From Adiantum capillus-veneris (lineage: Eukaryota; Streptophyta; Polypodiopsida; Polypodiales; Pteridaceae), in NCBI GenBank assembly GCA_014529385.2, contig CM043954.1, positions 4,164,501 through 4,202,814 on the forward strand: 38,314 nt of DNA, written 5' to 3'. Shown here in pieces: positions 18,514 to 28,387 of this stretch. Position 1 is the first letter of the stretch. The number at the start of each line of letters is the position of its first letter. The notes beneath the pieces were generated by a model. It searched no databases and was not told the origin of the DNA. It saw only the letters and a program-made list of their open reading frames with translations. Position numbers and translations under genes: made by a program.

Positions 18514-19451
18514 CTCCCCCTCGAGCTCTGCATGTCGCAGAGTCCAAGCATAGTCCGGAAACGTTGAAGATTCTCAGCTCCGAGGGCCTTGGTAAAGATA
18601 TCCTTTATCTGCTCCTCTGTGCTGACGTAGACCAAGTCGATGTCGCCTGCCAACACTCGCTCTCGAACGTAGTGGTAATGGACCTCTATGTGTTTGGTCC
18701 TAGCATGGAACACTGGGTTCCTAGCCAACTGCATGCTGCTGAGGTTGTCACAATGAATGACAATCTGCTGGTCCACCTGCACTCCCAAGTCCTCAAGTAA
18801 TGTGCGTAGCCAAGCTACCTCGCACGCCGCAACTGCTGCACCTCTGTACTCGGCCTCTGTGCTCGATAAAGCAACCGTAGGCTGCTTTTTGCTAGTCCAA
18901 GTAACAGCAGCACTCCCAAAAGAGAACATGAAGCCACTCGTAGATCTCCTATCAACAATGCTACCTGCCCAATCTGCATCTGTATACCCATACAATGCTA
19001 ATGGTGCATCTGCTGCATAGAACAATGCGTAGTCAAGAGTCCCTTGCACATACCTAAGTGTGCGTCGTACTCCATCCAAATGTGGCTTCCTCGGAAGCTG
19101 CATGAACTGACTCTCCAAGCCTACTGTGTAGCTCAAGTCTGGCCTTGTGATAGTCAAGTAGATTAGACTACCCACCATCTTCCTATACATATTGACATCC
19201 TCAACAACATCACCCTTCTCTGCACTCAGCTTTGCATTCACATCCAAGGGAATGGAAATCGGCTTACAATCAGCCATACCATACTTTGACAACATGTCCA
19301 AAGCATATTGTCTCTGTGACAGCCATACACCCTCTGGAGTCCTGATCACCTCAATGCCAAGAAAGTAGCGCAACTCGCCCAAATCTTTCATTTCAAACTC
19401 CTGTTTGAGAAGACCCTTCACATGGTCAATCTCCATAGCATTGTCACCCAC
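18486..19451 (-). CDS. pol: Copia pol, RT end and RNase H (second frame)
   Basis: Continuation of the copia polyprotein after the frameshift. Shows IDHVKGLLKQEFEMKDLGEL, YFLGIEV, YRKMVGSLIYLTITRPDL, and RNase H motifs YTDADWAG, SSTEAEY, HCDNLSSM and HYHYVRERV. The catalytic YVDD box is encoded in this frame just upstream of the listed start, at about 19470-19480. The last nine or so codons and the stop lie in the 3' LTR, a common arrangement in plant copia elements. Translation alone from the ATG at 19451 would not give a working RT. Confidence 0.9.
   Translation of the reverse strand: MGDNAMEIDHVKGLLKQEFEMKDLGELRYFLGIEVIRTPEGVWLSQRQYALDMLSKYGMADCKPISIPLDVNAKLSAEKGDVVEDVNMYRKMVGSLIYLTITRPDLSYTVGLESQFMQLPRKPHLDGVRRTLRYVQGTLDYALFYAADAPLALYGYTDADWAGSIVDRRSTSGFMFSFGSAAVTWTSKKQPTVALSSTEAEYRGAAVAACEVAWLRTLLEDLGVQVDQQIVIHCDNLSSMQLARNPVFHARTKHIEVHYHYVRERVLAGDIDLVYVSTEEQIKDIFTKALGAENLQRFRTMLGLCDMQSSRGSVEMSSSTP
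18514..18523 (-). other. Copia polypurine tract
   Basis: GAGGGGGAG on the element strand directly before TGTTGAG of the 3' LTR. Confidence 0.75.
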
Positions 19452-19465
19452 AATAATAAGGTCAT

Positions 19466-22400
19466 CTACATATATGGTACCACAGTCCCCACATCACTCT
19501 CACGTACATAGAGTGAATGATCAGCATGAGCTCTCCTAAAACCAATACTGACAAGATACTTGGCAATCCTATCATACCATGCTCTAGAGCCCTGCTTCAA
19601 ACCATACAAAGCTTTGAGAAGTCTGCATACATAATCTGGGTAACCTGGATCGACATAACCAGGTGGCTGATCCATATACACTTCCTCTTGCAACTCACCA
19701 TTCAAGAAGGCATTCTTTACATCCATTTGATGCATAATCCATCCTCTAGATGCAGCCACTGCTATGACAGCTCTCACAGTCGTCATCTTCGCCACTGGAG
19801 CAAAGGTCTCCTCATAGTCTATGCCATACGTCTGTGCATAACCCTTTGCGACCAGCCTTGCCTTGTGACGCTCAATGTTACCATCAGCTTTATGCTTGGT
19901 TTTATACACCCATTTACAGCCAATAGCTTTCTTGCCACTTGGCAATGGAACCAACTCCCATGTGTCATTTGCTTCCAATGCAGCCATCTCTTCATTCATT
20001 GCATCATCCCAATGCACATTTCCAACTGCATCCTCAAAACATGTGGGCTCCACATCCTGTATCACCTTAGCCATGTAGGCTTGGTGATGCGCTAGATACC
20101 CATCATAAGTCAATTTCTGAACTGGATTTCTAACTCTATTAGATCTGCGCGGTCCTTGGTCACTCCTTTGCCCTCTAGCATCTTCTTGTACTTTCCTTAC
20201 ACCAGGTGTCCTGACAGCCGGAATTCCAAATTCCTCATCAAGACTTTGTTCAGAACCATCTGAATCCATGTCTACATGTGAAAAACCTGATGATGCATCA
20301 ACCATAAAGGGAGGTTCATCAACCTTTTCCTTTCCTTTTCGTGATACATTTCCTGTACCTGTTGGTGGAGTAACCTGCGTACGTAGTCTACCATTCCATG
20401 GTTTCTCAACAGAGCCACGAGAAGAGGACTCTTGTGGTCCACTCAAAACCTGTGACTGTGGCCTCACATTTTGTACAACCACATCATCTTTTACATCAGC
20501 CCCAATAGTGCCATGTGCATTACTGTACCAGCTGCTCATCTCATCAAAGACTACATCTCTGCTCACTCGTAATTCTCGTGTAGTAGGATTGTAGCACCTG
20601 TACCCCTTTTGTTCAAGGGAATATCCCACAAGAATACATTTCTCTGCTTTAGGATCCAATTTCCTACGCAACTCATCTGGTACATGCACGTAAGCTATGC
20701 AACCAAACACTTTCAAGTGTGCCAAATCAGGCTTTGTACCTGTAAACTTTTCCTCAGGTGTTACATCATGCACCGCAGCTGTAGGTGTCCTGTTCATAAT
20801 GTACACAGCTGTATTTACAGCTTCAGCCCAGAAATGATGAGGCATGTTCTTCTCATTCATCAATGCACGTGCAACCTCTGCAATGTGCCTGTTTTTCCTT
20901 TCTGCGACCCCATTCTGCTGTGGAGTATATCTGCATGTAAATTGCCTGTGTATACCATGCATTCGTAGAAAATCTGAAAAATCATTGGAGAAGTACTCTC
21001 CCCCTCCATCTGACCTCAATGTCTTGATTTGCATATCTGTCTCCTTCTCAATCATGACTTTGAAGTCTTGAAAGTGACCAAACACTTCACTTTTGTTACG
21101 CATGAAGTAGACCCATACTTTCCTTGTATGGTCATCAATGAAAGAGACATAATACCTGCAACCATGTATACTTGCAGTATCGGTTGGACCCCAAACATCT
21201 GTGTGCACCACCTCAAGTGGCCTTTTACATACATTGCGCTCATGTGGAAATGAGCCCTTTGACTGTTTTCCAAACTGGCATGCTGCACACACTTTATGCA
21301 TACCATCCACCTTGAATTTGGGCAAACCTTTTACAATCTGTTTTGATTGCATGCTGCGCAATCTCTGCTCATTGACATGGCCAATGCGTTTGTGCCAAAT
21401 GTCAACATCAGCCACAACACCTGTGCCCTGTGCAAATAATGCAGCTTTTACCTCAGGCATGTCTACATTCAGCGTAAACATTCTGCCCACACATTTGCCC
21501 TCTGTGATCAGCTTACAGCCATTCTGAAAATCTTCTACGTAACAGCCATTTGGATTGAAGCGAACCTGCAAACCCTTCTCAACCATTTGTCCAACAGAAA
21601 CAAGATTCTTTGTAATGTTTGGGACATGAAGTACATTTGCTAAGTACTTTGATTTCCCACTCTTCGTATTTAGAGGTATGTCCCCTACATGAGCAATGGG
21701 GTGAGCTGTATCATCTCCTGTCTGCACATAGCCTGACACATCTGGTTTGCGCATATCTCTAAACCACTCTCCACGAGACGTCATGTGATTAGAGGCACCT
21801 GAATCCACATACCAAACATCATCTTGGGTGGAATTCTCTGCGGTCATTGTATTCATTACATGCTGCATAACAAACATGCGCTCGTTTTTGCTGTCATCTG
21901 CATCTCTGCTAGTAGATGCATAGTTGCCCTGTTCTCTCTTTCTACTTGCTTTTCCCTTTGGACAGTCACGTGACATGTGACCTCTTTCACCACAAGTCCA
22001 ACATTCTCTACTATCTGGAGTATGTTGCTGCCTGCTTGATCCTGCCCCACGACCTCTTTGACTCCCCCTGCCTTGAGACTGGTTTCCCCTGCCACCTGTA
22101 TTGTTTTGATTTGATTGACCTTCCAGAAATTGGCCCCTGCAACCCCTTGGGCCTCGACCACGACCTCTACCTCTACCTCTGTTGGAGTTAGAATAGAAGG
22201 CCTGTTCAGAATTATTTCTTCCATGAGAAGAAGATGTGTCAAGGTTCTTCTCCTCAAGAATAAGCATAGAAATCAAATCTTGGAACACGGGGATGTCGTC
22301 TCTTGTATTCATGGAAGACCTAAAATGTACATACTCATCTCCTAGACCATCCAAGCATGCACGGACAATGTCATCGTCTTCCACTGAGACTTTAATAGAT

Positions 22401-22831
22401 CCAAGAGCCTCAATGATACTCTTGATCTTCAAGGCATAATCATTGATTGAGAGGTTGTTCCTCTTAACCTGATTTAGCTCCGACTTTAGTTGAAGCTTCC
22501 TGGCCTTGGTGTTCACCTCGAACACTCTGCCTAAGTTTCTCCATGCAATGGCGGGGGTTTTAGCATCCTGTAGATAGCCCATCATGCCATCTGTGATGCT
22601 CATAGACAGCCAATACATCACTTTGCTCTGGCCTTGTTGCCAGTCCCTCAAAGCTTTCCTTTGTTCTGCTGTAGCATTTGCCTCGGGAATCTCTGGTTCC
22701 TTTTCATTGTCTCCTTCTACATAGTCCCAATAACCTTTTCCTTTTAGGAAATTTGTTATTCTGAACTTCCATGCAGGGTAGTTATTTTTCTCAAGCTTCT
22801 CAGTAACAATCTGACTGAAACCGTCAGACAT
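19466..22831 (-). CDS. gag-pol: Copia gag-pol, first frame (1121 codons)
   Basis: Gag begins MSDGFSQIVTEKLEKNNYPAW (UBN2/DUF4219-like), has an RG-rich stretch around residue 220-260 and a zinc knuckle CWTCGERGHMSRDC near 277-290. Protease has YVDSGASNH near 338. The integrase HHCC region (WHKRIGH, CAACQFGK) spans about 478-515, with the catalytic Asp in VVHTDVWGP, Asp in LRSDGGGEY and Glu in QQNGVAERKN. RT starts near 960 with KWVYKTKHKADG, ARLVAKGYAQ and MDVKNAFLNGEL. The frame is lost after VVPY, immediately before YVDD, by an apparent one-base deletion between about 19476 and 19484. No slippery heptamer is seen there. Confidence 0.93.
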   Translation of the reverse strand: MSDGFSQIVTEKLEKNNYPAWKFRITNFLKGKGYWDYVEGDNEKEPEIPEANATAEQRKALRDWQQGQSKVMYWLSMSITDGMMGYLQDAKTPAIAWRNLGRVFEVNTKARKLQLKSELNQVKRNNLSINDYALKIKSIIEALGSIKVSVEDDDIVRACLDGLGDEYVHFRSSMNTRDDIPVFQDLISMLILEEKNLDTSSSHGRNNSEQAFYSNSNRGRGRGRGRGPRGCRGQFLEGQSNQNNTGGRGNQSQGRGSQRGRGAGSSRQQHTPDSRECWTCGERGHMSRDCPKGKASRKREQGNYASTSRDADDSKNERMFVMQHVMNTMTAENSTQDDVWYVDSGASNHMTSRGEWFRDMRKPDVSGYVQTGDDTAHPIAHVGDIPLNTKSGKSKYLANVLHVPNITKNLVSVGQMVEKGLQVRFNPNGCYVEDFQNGCKLITEGKCVGRMFTLNVDMPEVKAALFAQGTGVVADVDIWHKRIGHVNEQRLRSMQSKQIVKGLPKFKVDGMHKVCAACQFGKQSKGSFPHERNVCKRPLEVVHTDVWGPTDTASIHGCRYYVSFIDDHTRKVWVYFMRNKSEVFGHFQDFKVMIEKETDMQIKTLRSDGGGEYFSNDFSDFLRMHGIHRQFTCRYTPQQNGVAERKNRHIAEVARALMNEKNMPHHFWAEAVNTAVYIMNRTPTAAVHDVTPEEKFTGTKPDLAHLKVFGCIAYVHVPDELRRKLDPKAEKCILVGYSLEQKGYRCYNPTTRELRVSRDVVFDEMSSWYSNAHGTIGADVKDDVVVQNVRPQSQVLSGPQESSSRGSVEKPWNGRLRTQVTPPTGTGNVSRKGKEKVDEPPFMVDASSGFSHVDMDSDGSEQSLDEEFGIPAVRTPGVRKVQEDARGQRSDQGPRRSNRVRNPVQKLTYDGYLAHHQAYMAKVIQDVEPTCFEDAVGNVHWDDAMNEEMAALEANDTWELVPLPSGKKAIGCKWVYKTKHKADGNIERHKARLVAKGYAQTYGIDYEETFAPVAKMTTVRAVIAVAASRGWIMHQMDVKNAFLNGELQEEVYMDQPPGYVDPGYPDYVCRLLKALYGLKQGSRAWYDRIAKYLVSIGFRRAHADHSLYVRESDVGTVVPYM

Positions 22832-23064
22832 CTTGAAGCACTAAGACAAAATAGCTGCAATCTGCAAAAACCTGCAAATCTGCTGAACCTGCTATCGTGG
22901 TTCCTGTAACGCTTTCTACACTCAACGAGTGTCCACAATCAAGCGTTTCACAACCACTGTACTTGTACAGTAAATCTCTGTATACTGCACTTTGGAGACC
23001 TGTTCAGAAACTTGTGCGAACGAAGGGATGGTGATGCTCTTGCTCTCTTAGCCTCTCTTGCCTG
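22832..23064 (-). other. Copia 5' leader
   Basis: Untranslated stretch between the primer site and the gag ATG at 22831. No other feature seen. Confidence 0.6.
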
Positions 23065-23082
23065 CACCAGGCTCTGATACCA
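23065..23082 (-). other. Copia primer-binding site (tRNA-iMet)
   Basis: TGGTATCAGAGCCTGG on the element strand, immediately after the 5' LTR. The first 12-13 bases match the usual plant initiator tRNA-Met primer site. Confidence 0.88.
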
Positions 23083-23403
23083 TGTAAAGAATGAGGATGC
23101 AAGAGAGCTACACAAGACAAGCACAAAGCACACAGAGATGGAAAGCTTCTTCTTCTTCTTCACAGAAAAGAGAGTACAAAATGACTAAGTGCTAAAGCTG
23201 AAAAGTAGCACATATGTACATGCGGTCACTAAGTGTGAACTCGCTAGAAGCGTACTAGGTGGCACTATAAGTGTAGTCCAGCTGTAGAATCACTGGCAGA
23301 GATCCTCCGTGTGGATCACCTAACGCGCCAGTGAGTAAATGCCGTAAGCGGCCAAAACCCGTAGTGGATGCCATCTCAAGGTGTAGAGCTCGACATCTCA
23401 ACA
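23083..23403 (-). repeat. Copia 5' LTR
   Basis: 321 bp. Differs from the 3' LTR only at GTACTAGG(C)TGG (one base missing), GTGTGG(A/G)TCACC and ATGCCA(T/G)CTC. Confidence 0.95.
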
Positions 23404-23408
23404 TAATG
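23404..23408. repeat. Target-site duplication of the copia element, right copy
   Basis: TAATG, matching 18187-18191. Confidence 0.93.
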
Positions 23409-26382
23409 GTCCCGCAATTTGTGAGAATTTTTCTATGAAGCGTCTATAGTATGCACACATACCTATGAAGCTTCTTAGTTCATGAAGATTCCTTGGTTTA
23501 GGCCATCCTTTTATTACCTCTAACTTGGATGGATCCATTTGGATGCCATCTTGAGAGATAATGTGACCTAAATACTGAATCTCTTGCAAGAAAAATTCAC
23601 TTTTCTTTCGATTAACATAAAGTTTATTCTCTCTTAAAACTTGAAATATTACCTGGAGGTGTTGCTTGTGTTCCTCGAATGAATTAGAGTAGATGATAAT
23701 ATCATCAAAGAACACTCCAGTGAAGGTTCGATGAGGCCTGAACAGCTTCTCCATCAAGCGGTTGAATGTCGCTGGTGCATTGGTCAAGCCAAAAGGCATG
23801 ACAATGTATTCGTAAAGACCAAATGTAGTACGAAATGCGGTCTTGACAATGTCTTGATCAACTATCCTTATTTGATGATAGCCACTTTTTAGGTCAACCC
23901 TACTGAAGTAGGTCGATCCTTGTAGCTTATCAAATAGGTCTTCTACCCGTGGAACGGGAAACCTATTCTTGATAGTGATCCTATTTAGTGCTCTATAGTC
24001 GACACACATACGATATGTGCCGTCTTTCGTTTGCACTAATAGCACAGGTGAGCAAAATGGAGATGAGCTAGGCCTAACCCTTCCCTTCTCAACTAACTCA
24101 TGCACTTGCCGCATAATCTCCTCTTGTTGAGCTTGAGAAACTCTATAAGGAGGTTTATTAGGCGGTGAACTTCCTGGAAGAAGTTCAATTGCATGGTCAT
24201 CATTACCTCGTTTAGGAGGTAGCTCACAAGGGATGTCGTCAATAAAAACATCTTGAAACCCCTTGAGAAAATTGGATAACTCTAATTCGTTTTGGTTGCT
24301 TTTATTTTCTTTTGCTAAAGCATTAGGTTCATTTTGAGAGTCTTTAACAAAAATCATGTACACAGAAATAGAGCTCTTTATTGACTTGTTGAAATCTAAT
24401 GTATGTACAATGGGGATGGTGTTACCCATTTCCTTAGCATCTATATACATGTCTTTTTCCCTGAACTTAAAGGAGATTCTCCTTTCAGGAAGTTTAACAT
24501 CGGCAGCCAGGCGGTCAAACCATGGTGCCCCTAGAATTACATCCTCATGCTTGAGAGGAGAGATAAAGAAGTCCTCTTTGTCCACATAGCCTTGGACATG
24601 AAGCCTCAATTTCCCGATTAAGGGAGTGATTGAAGCTTCTTGCCCCTTGAAGGCATTGTCTGCGGGTAGGACATCTCCCATCTCGTAGGATTGTATTCCT
24701 AGCTTGGTGGCCAACTCTATAGATACAAAATTGTGAGTAGAACCAAGGTCAAAGAGAATAAAAGCATCATGTTCTCTTACCTTTCCCCAAGCATGGCATA
24801 GAGGAGATCCTCTGTGGTGAGTTTCGTGAATCTCCTCCTCTTGGATTTCAAACAAGGAAGCTCTAGGAGGATCTTGGCGGTTGTTCTTTTGGGAACAAGC
24901 GCGGTACGCATGCCCTTGTTCGCCGCACTTGAAACACCGATTATCCTTACGATAACGCTCAAGGTCTTCAGGAGAGAGTTTATTCTTACCTTTGTAAACT
25001 CCCTTCTCTTTAGCTTTGTTGGAGTTGCCCTTAGGAGACTTGTGGACATTGTCCTTTCCCTTAGGCTCATTGGAACCCATGTTTTCCGGGGGCTTATTAT
25101 TTCTTTTTGCCCCCGTTTGGAAATTGATTCGAGAGGCGACCATAGTGTGGTGTATTACCGCTGATATGGTACGTGGTCTTTGGGAGTTGACATACTCCGC
25201 CATTTCTTCGGCTAAGCCCGCACAAAATTGTTGCTTTTGCTCTCCAAAATCCAAGTTTTTAAAGACAGTGGCTTTGAGTTGTAGGTCCCAAAACTTGTCT
25301 ACATATTTGTGGATGGATTCATTGGGAGAGAGCTTTAAGCTTCGCCATTCGGTGAGTACTTTGTCTTTGGCATCGGTGGCCAAAAATTGCTTCATAATGG
25401 AAGCTCTTAAAGCTTTCCATGTTCGTGGAGCTTCACTGTTGGCTCGTAGGCTAGACCACCATTGTCTGTCGGACTTTTGAAAGTGCATAGCTACATGGCA
25501 AAGCTTAGAGGACTCTGTGAAGCCCTCATCTCCAAACACCGCATTGAATTGTTGGATAAAGGCCAAGACTTTGTCCGTAGCACCAAAGGTACCATCATAG
25601 GTAAGGAAAGAGATGCTCTTCCCTCCCTCTTTGAATTTCTTCAACTTGGATGACCTCTTCCATGCGGCATAGGATTTCCTATGGCCTCTTCTTTTTGATG
25701 CTTCAAAGGTTGCACCATCACTTTCTTCAGAAGGTGAAGAATTTGAAGAAGGTGGAGAAGAGGGTGACCTCTTTATCGCCTTTTTCTTGTCTTGATCTTT
25801 GTCGTCTTCACCATAGCTTTCATAAGAGGAAGAGGATGAAGAAGATGGAAAAGAGGGTGTCCTCTTTCTCGCCTTTTTCTTCTCTTGCTTTTTATCATCC
25901 CTCTTTGAATTATGGCATGGAGAAGAGTGTGATGGTCTTCTCCGCTTTAGTGGTGATGGAGAGCGTTTAGCCCGCCGTCTTCGTGGAGCCATCTCCGCCG
26001 AGGTGGCGGGAGACTCGCTTCTTTCTCGTTCCTTCGGTGGAGGCTCTTGAGTTCTCCTTTGGGAAGGAGATGCATCATCAAGAAGTAAATTCTTGAGCGC
26101 TTCATATGGATTCTCTTCTTCTTCCCGAATCGGAGAGAGACCTCTTTTGGTAGTCTCACAAGGAGGCTTCCTAGGTGTTCTCTCGTCATGGTGATGAGCT
26201 TGGAGAATCCCGTGAGCACGGAGTTGCCGTTGCACTTCACTTTGGAGAGATGGATTTCCCATGGCTTGTTGAAGCCTAGAAACAAGATAGTTGACAAGCA
26301 TTGAAGCATCATTAGTAGCTTGCTCATGAGCAAAATCAAAGTTATCAACATTAATTTCACTCTCTTTACTATTGTCAGCCAT
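23404..26382 (-). pseudogene. gag-pol: Gypsy gag-pol, 5' half: Gag, protease, RT (copy C)
   Basis: 993 gypsy codons up to the copia insertion. Gag has the same SR-like region as copy B (residues about 115-225), a capsid region and the knuckle CFKCGEQGHAYRAC near 480. Protease near 545 reads FILFDLGSTHNF, where the usual motif is D-S/T-G. RT carries YRMCVDYRALNRI near 792, SRVDLKSGYHQI (first Asp), FGLTNAPATF and the catalytic FFDDIIIYS near 892, with the RNase H connection beginning LHELRSFIGMCAYYRRF. The start ATG at 26382 follows the leader as in copy B. Gag and Pol are in one frame with no stop between them. Confidence 0.93.
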
Positions 26383-26780
26383 TCTAACAACTTTTAGGTG
26401 TAAACTTTTTAGGTTTACTTTGGCACTTCAAGCCCTGGTTGCTACTCCTCTTTACCCCTTTAGAAAAAGCACTCAAGCTACTGTACCCATGGCTTGAATA
26501 CCATTAATTGCAATGAATAGAAGAGAGGGTCTTTCGACACCAAAACAGCACCGGCTCCTGTCAAGATTCTAATAGCTCAATAGTGGTTAAGCTGTAGGCA
26601 AGCCCCGTAGGACTCCACTATTAAGACCATAGCTCTCGACGGTGATGCCCCGTTAACTGCACGAAGGCAGGCGCACTGCAAGGCTGAAAAATTCCTATTC
26701 TACTTACTCACAGGCAATTAATAATACCAACCATTTGTAGCTAGCTTGAGGACCTCCCTTCTTGAGCAAGAAAAGAGAAA
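26383..26780 (-). other. Gypsy 5' leader, copy C
   Basis: About 400 bp between primer site and gag ATG, close to 12256-12653 of copy B. The AATAGTGG/CCACTATT stem is kept (26579-26586 with 26615-26622). Confidence 0.75.
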
Positions 26781-26798
26781 CCTTGAGTTCTGATACCA
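26781..26798 (-). other. Gypsy primer-binding site, copy C
   Basis: TGGTATCAGAACTCAAGG on the element strand, one base after the 5' LTR end. The first ten bases match the initiator tRNA-Met primer site. Confidence 0.8.
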
Positions 26799-26799
26799 A

Positions 26800-28074
26800 T
26801 GTAACATTTAATGGCCTAATAACTTATGAGTAGCGGAAATTAGCATGAACATAGTGGGCATTTCATTAGAATAGATTCCTAATGAGAATTACAAGAGTGC
26901 TTGGGTGGAGAGAGAGAGCAACAAAAAGCATAACACTTAGTTCGATAGCATCGACAATACTTTCAAAAGAGAGAGAAATTAAGATATTGACAACAGTTGA
27001 GGACCGGATTTTCATGGAGCCGGTCCCCCCTTCAAAAGGCTTTGTATTATGGTTTCTCCCATCAAGAGAGACATTGTACAATACAATTCTTTGTGTTCCT
27101 TCAAGACTAGCTAGTGCAATGAAGATGGAAACTTCATGCACTAAGCAAAACACTTAACAAACACAACCTGAATTATCCCCGTTCTCAGACCCAAGACCTC
27201 ACACACCTTCGAAGATGGTGACAGCTAGCAGGGTATGAGAGTAGATTGAGAGGAAGAAGGAGTATCTTACGAGAAGGATGTACATCTCCTCACATAATCA
27301 CTCATATGTAGCATAGCTTAGCTTAGTAATTAGCTTGGTAGAGGAGATGAGCATGCATTGAAGCTTGGCTCTTGGTTGGATTTGCATCCACATGCCAATA
27401 GAGTGTTGATATAGGCTTCTATCTCACAAGCTTGGAGTAGGTGATGAGTTCTCCATTAAAGCTTGGGAAGAGATAGTCTTCTCTTTCTTCACACATGAGC
27501 TTGTGTGAGTGTGTGTGTGATAATGCCTTGCAAAAATCAGCCCCCTCTCTCTCTTGGGCAAGCCCTCTTGCTAATTGCTCTTGATGAAGCCTCATTGGCC
27601 CTCCCCAAGTGAGTGTGTGTGTGATAATGCCTTGCAAAAATCAGCCCCCTCTCTCTCTTGGGCGAGCCCTCTTGCTAATTGCTCTTGATGAAGCCTCATT
27701 GGCCCTCCCCAAGTTGGGCCAATTACAATTAAGCAGCATAAGTGATAGCCTTCTGACATATGTCCCCCTTTCCCCTTTTGTGAGAGATTTAGGTAATTAA
27801 ATAATTAAACTAAACTCTCATTGGACCCCTTTGCCTCCTGGCCAATAGGAATCAGGCAAGCCATGGGGCTCTTGAATGCTCATTGGACCCCTTGGGAGAC
27901 TGCCCAATAGTCTTCTAGGAGACTTAATTCTCATTGGTTTCTTTTATTAAATGTTTTTAAATTAATTAAACTATATTTACTCTAGCTTAATTCTCATTGG
28001 TCCACTTCAAGGGTCATCCAATAGAAATTGGGCACACCTTGTGGGCATCTGGCCTAGGGAGCTGACATGTGTCC
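26800..28074 (-). repeat. Gypsy 5' LTR, copy C, truncated in U3
   Basis: Runs from TGTAACATTTAATGG at 26800 to ATGTGTCCC at 28074, where a 46-bp pol piece takes over. About 400 bp of the U3 end is missing. A 104-bp tandem duplication lies inside. Confidence 0.9.
27505..27712. repeat. 104-bp tandem duplication inside the LTR
   Basis: Units 27505-27608 and 27609-27712 differ at about one base (GGGCAAGCC against GGGCGAGCC). Each unit holds one GT run and one CTCATTGG box. Not present in the other LTRs of this window. Confidence 0.9.
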
Positions 28075-28120
28075 CGTAGGATTCTTGCCCGTTGTGTGCC
28101 TTAATCGAGCCTTGGGAAAC
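28075..28120 (-). pseudogene. 46-bp gypsy pol scrap at a joint
   Basis: Matches the pol segment encoding KFPKARLRHTTGKNPT (compare 16608-16653). It lies between two LTR pieces of opposite orientation. CCC at the left joint and CT at the right are shared by both partners. Confidence 0.8.
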
Positions 28121-28387
28121 TGCAAAAGAGCCATGTGCAACAATGGGCTAAAAAGACCCTAAGGTTCAACCCATTAAGACTTCCAAAATGCTAAGGTTCC
28201 AAAGTTCAAAGGTTGTGTCCAAAGGTCAACCCTAGGGAAAATTGGATGCTTTGTGTGTGCCCTAAAAGTCTTTCTAGGCCAGATGCCCACAAGGTGTGCC
28301 CAATTTCTATTGGATGACCCTTGAACTGGACCAATGAGAATTAAGCTACAGTAAATATAGTTTAATTAATTTAAAAACATTTAATAA
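28121..28387 (+). repeat. Gypsy LTR fragment, plus orientation
   Basis: TGCAAAAGAGCCATG... to ...ATTTAATAAAAG, an internal part of the LTR with about 110 bp deleted near 28273 (CTTT to CTAGG). It joins gag of copy D through a shared AAAAG. Confidence 0.85.

Larger units (their letters stand above)
18192..23403 (-). mobile_element. Ty1/copia retrotransposon, nearly complete, nested in gypsy
   Basis: 5212 bp with LTRs of 322 and 321 bp, a TAATG duplication, a primer site, gag-pol in the order protease-integrase-RT-RNase H (copia order) and a polypurine tract. The two LTRs differ by two substitutions and one single-base indel, so insertion is recent. One frameshift in RT. It interrupts gypsy copy C pol in the same orientation. 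Confidence 0.96.
14290..28074 (-). mobile_element. Ty3/gypsy chromovirus copy C, nearly complete, split by copia
   Basis: In element order: 5' LTR (28074-26800, truncated at its U3 end), primer site, leader, gag-pol (26382-23404, then 18186-16216), spacer, polypurine tract and 3' LTR (15859-14290, missing its last four bases). Without the 5.2-kb copia insertion it would be about 8.6 kb. The order protease-RT-RNase H-integrase places it in Ty3/gypsy, and the chromodomain-like C-terminus in the chromoviruses. Both outer ends are rearrangement joints, so no target duplication is visible. Confidence 0.92.

Noticed and set aside
19470-19486. Programmed frameshift in copia RT
   Set aside because: No slippery heptamer or evident downstream pseudoknot; the site lies inside RT, where a programmed shift makes little sense; a one-base deletion is simpler.
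19517-22439. Plus-strand frames of 60-190 codons across the copia element
   Set aside because: They are antisense shadows of the copia gag-pol frame.
26781-26798. Part of a tRNA gene
   Set aside because: Only the complement of a tRNA 3' end is present, at the right place for a primer-binding site; no cloverleaf surrounds it.
14290-28074. Envelope gene or endogenous pararetrovirus
   Set aside because: Pol is followed by a noncoding spacer, polypurine tract and LTR; no movement protein, coat or envelope-like frame was found, and integrase plus LTRs indicate ordinary retrotransposons.
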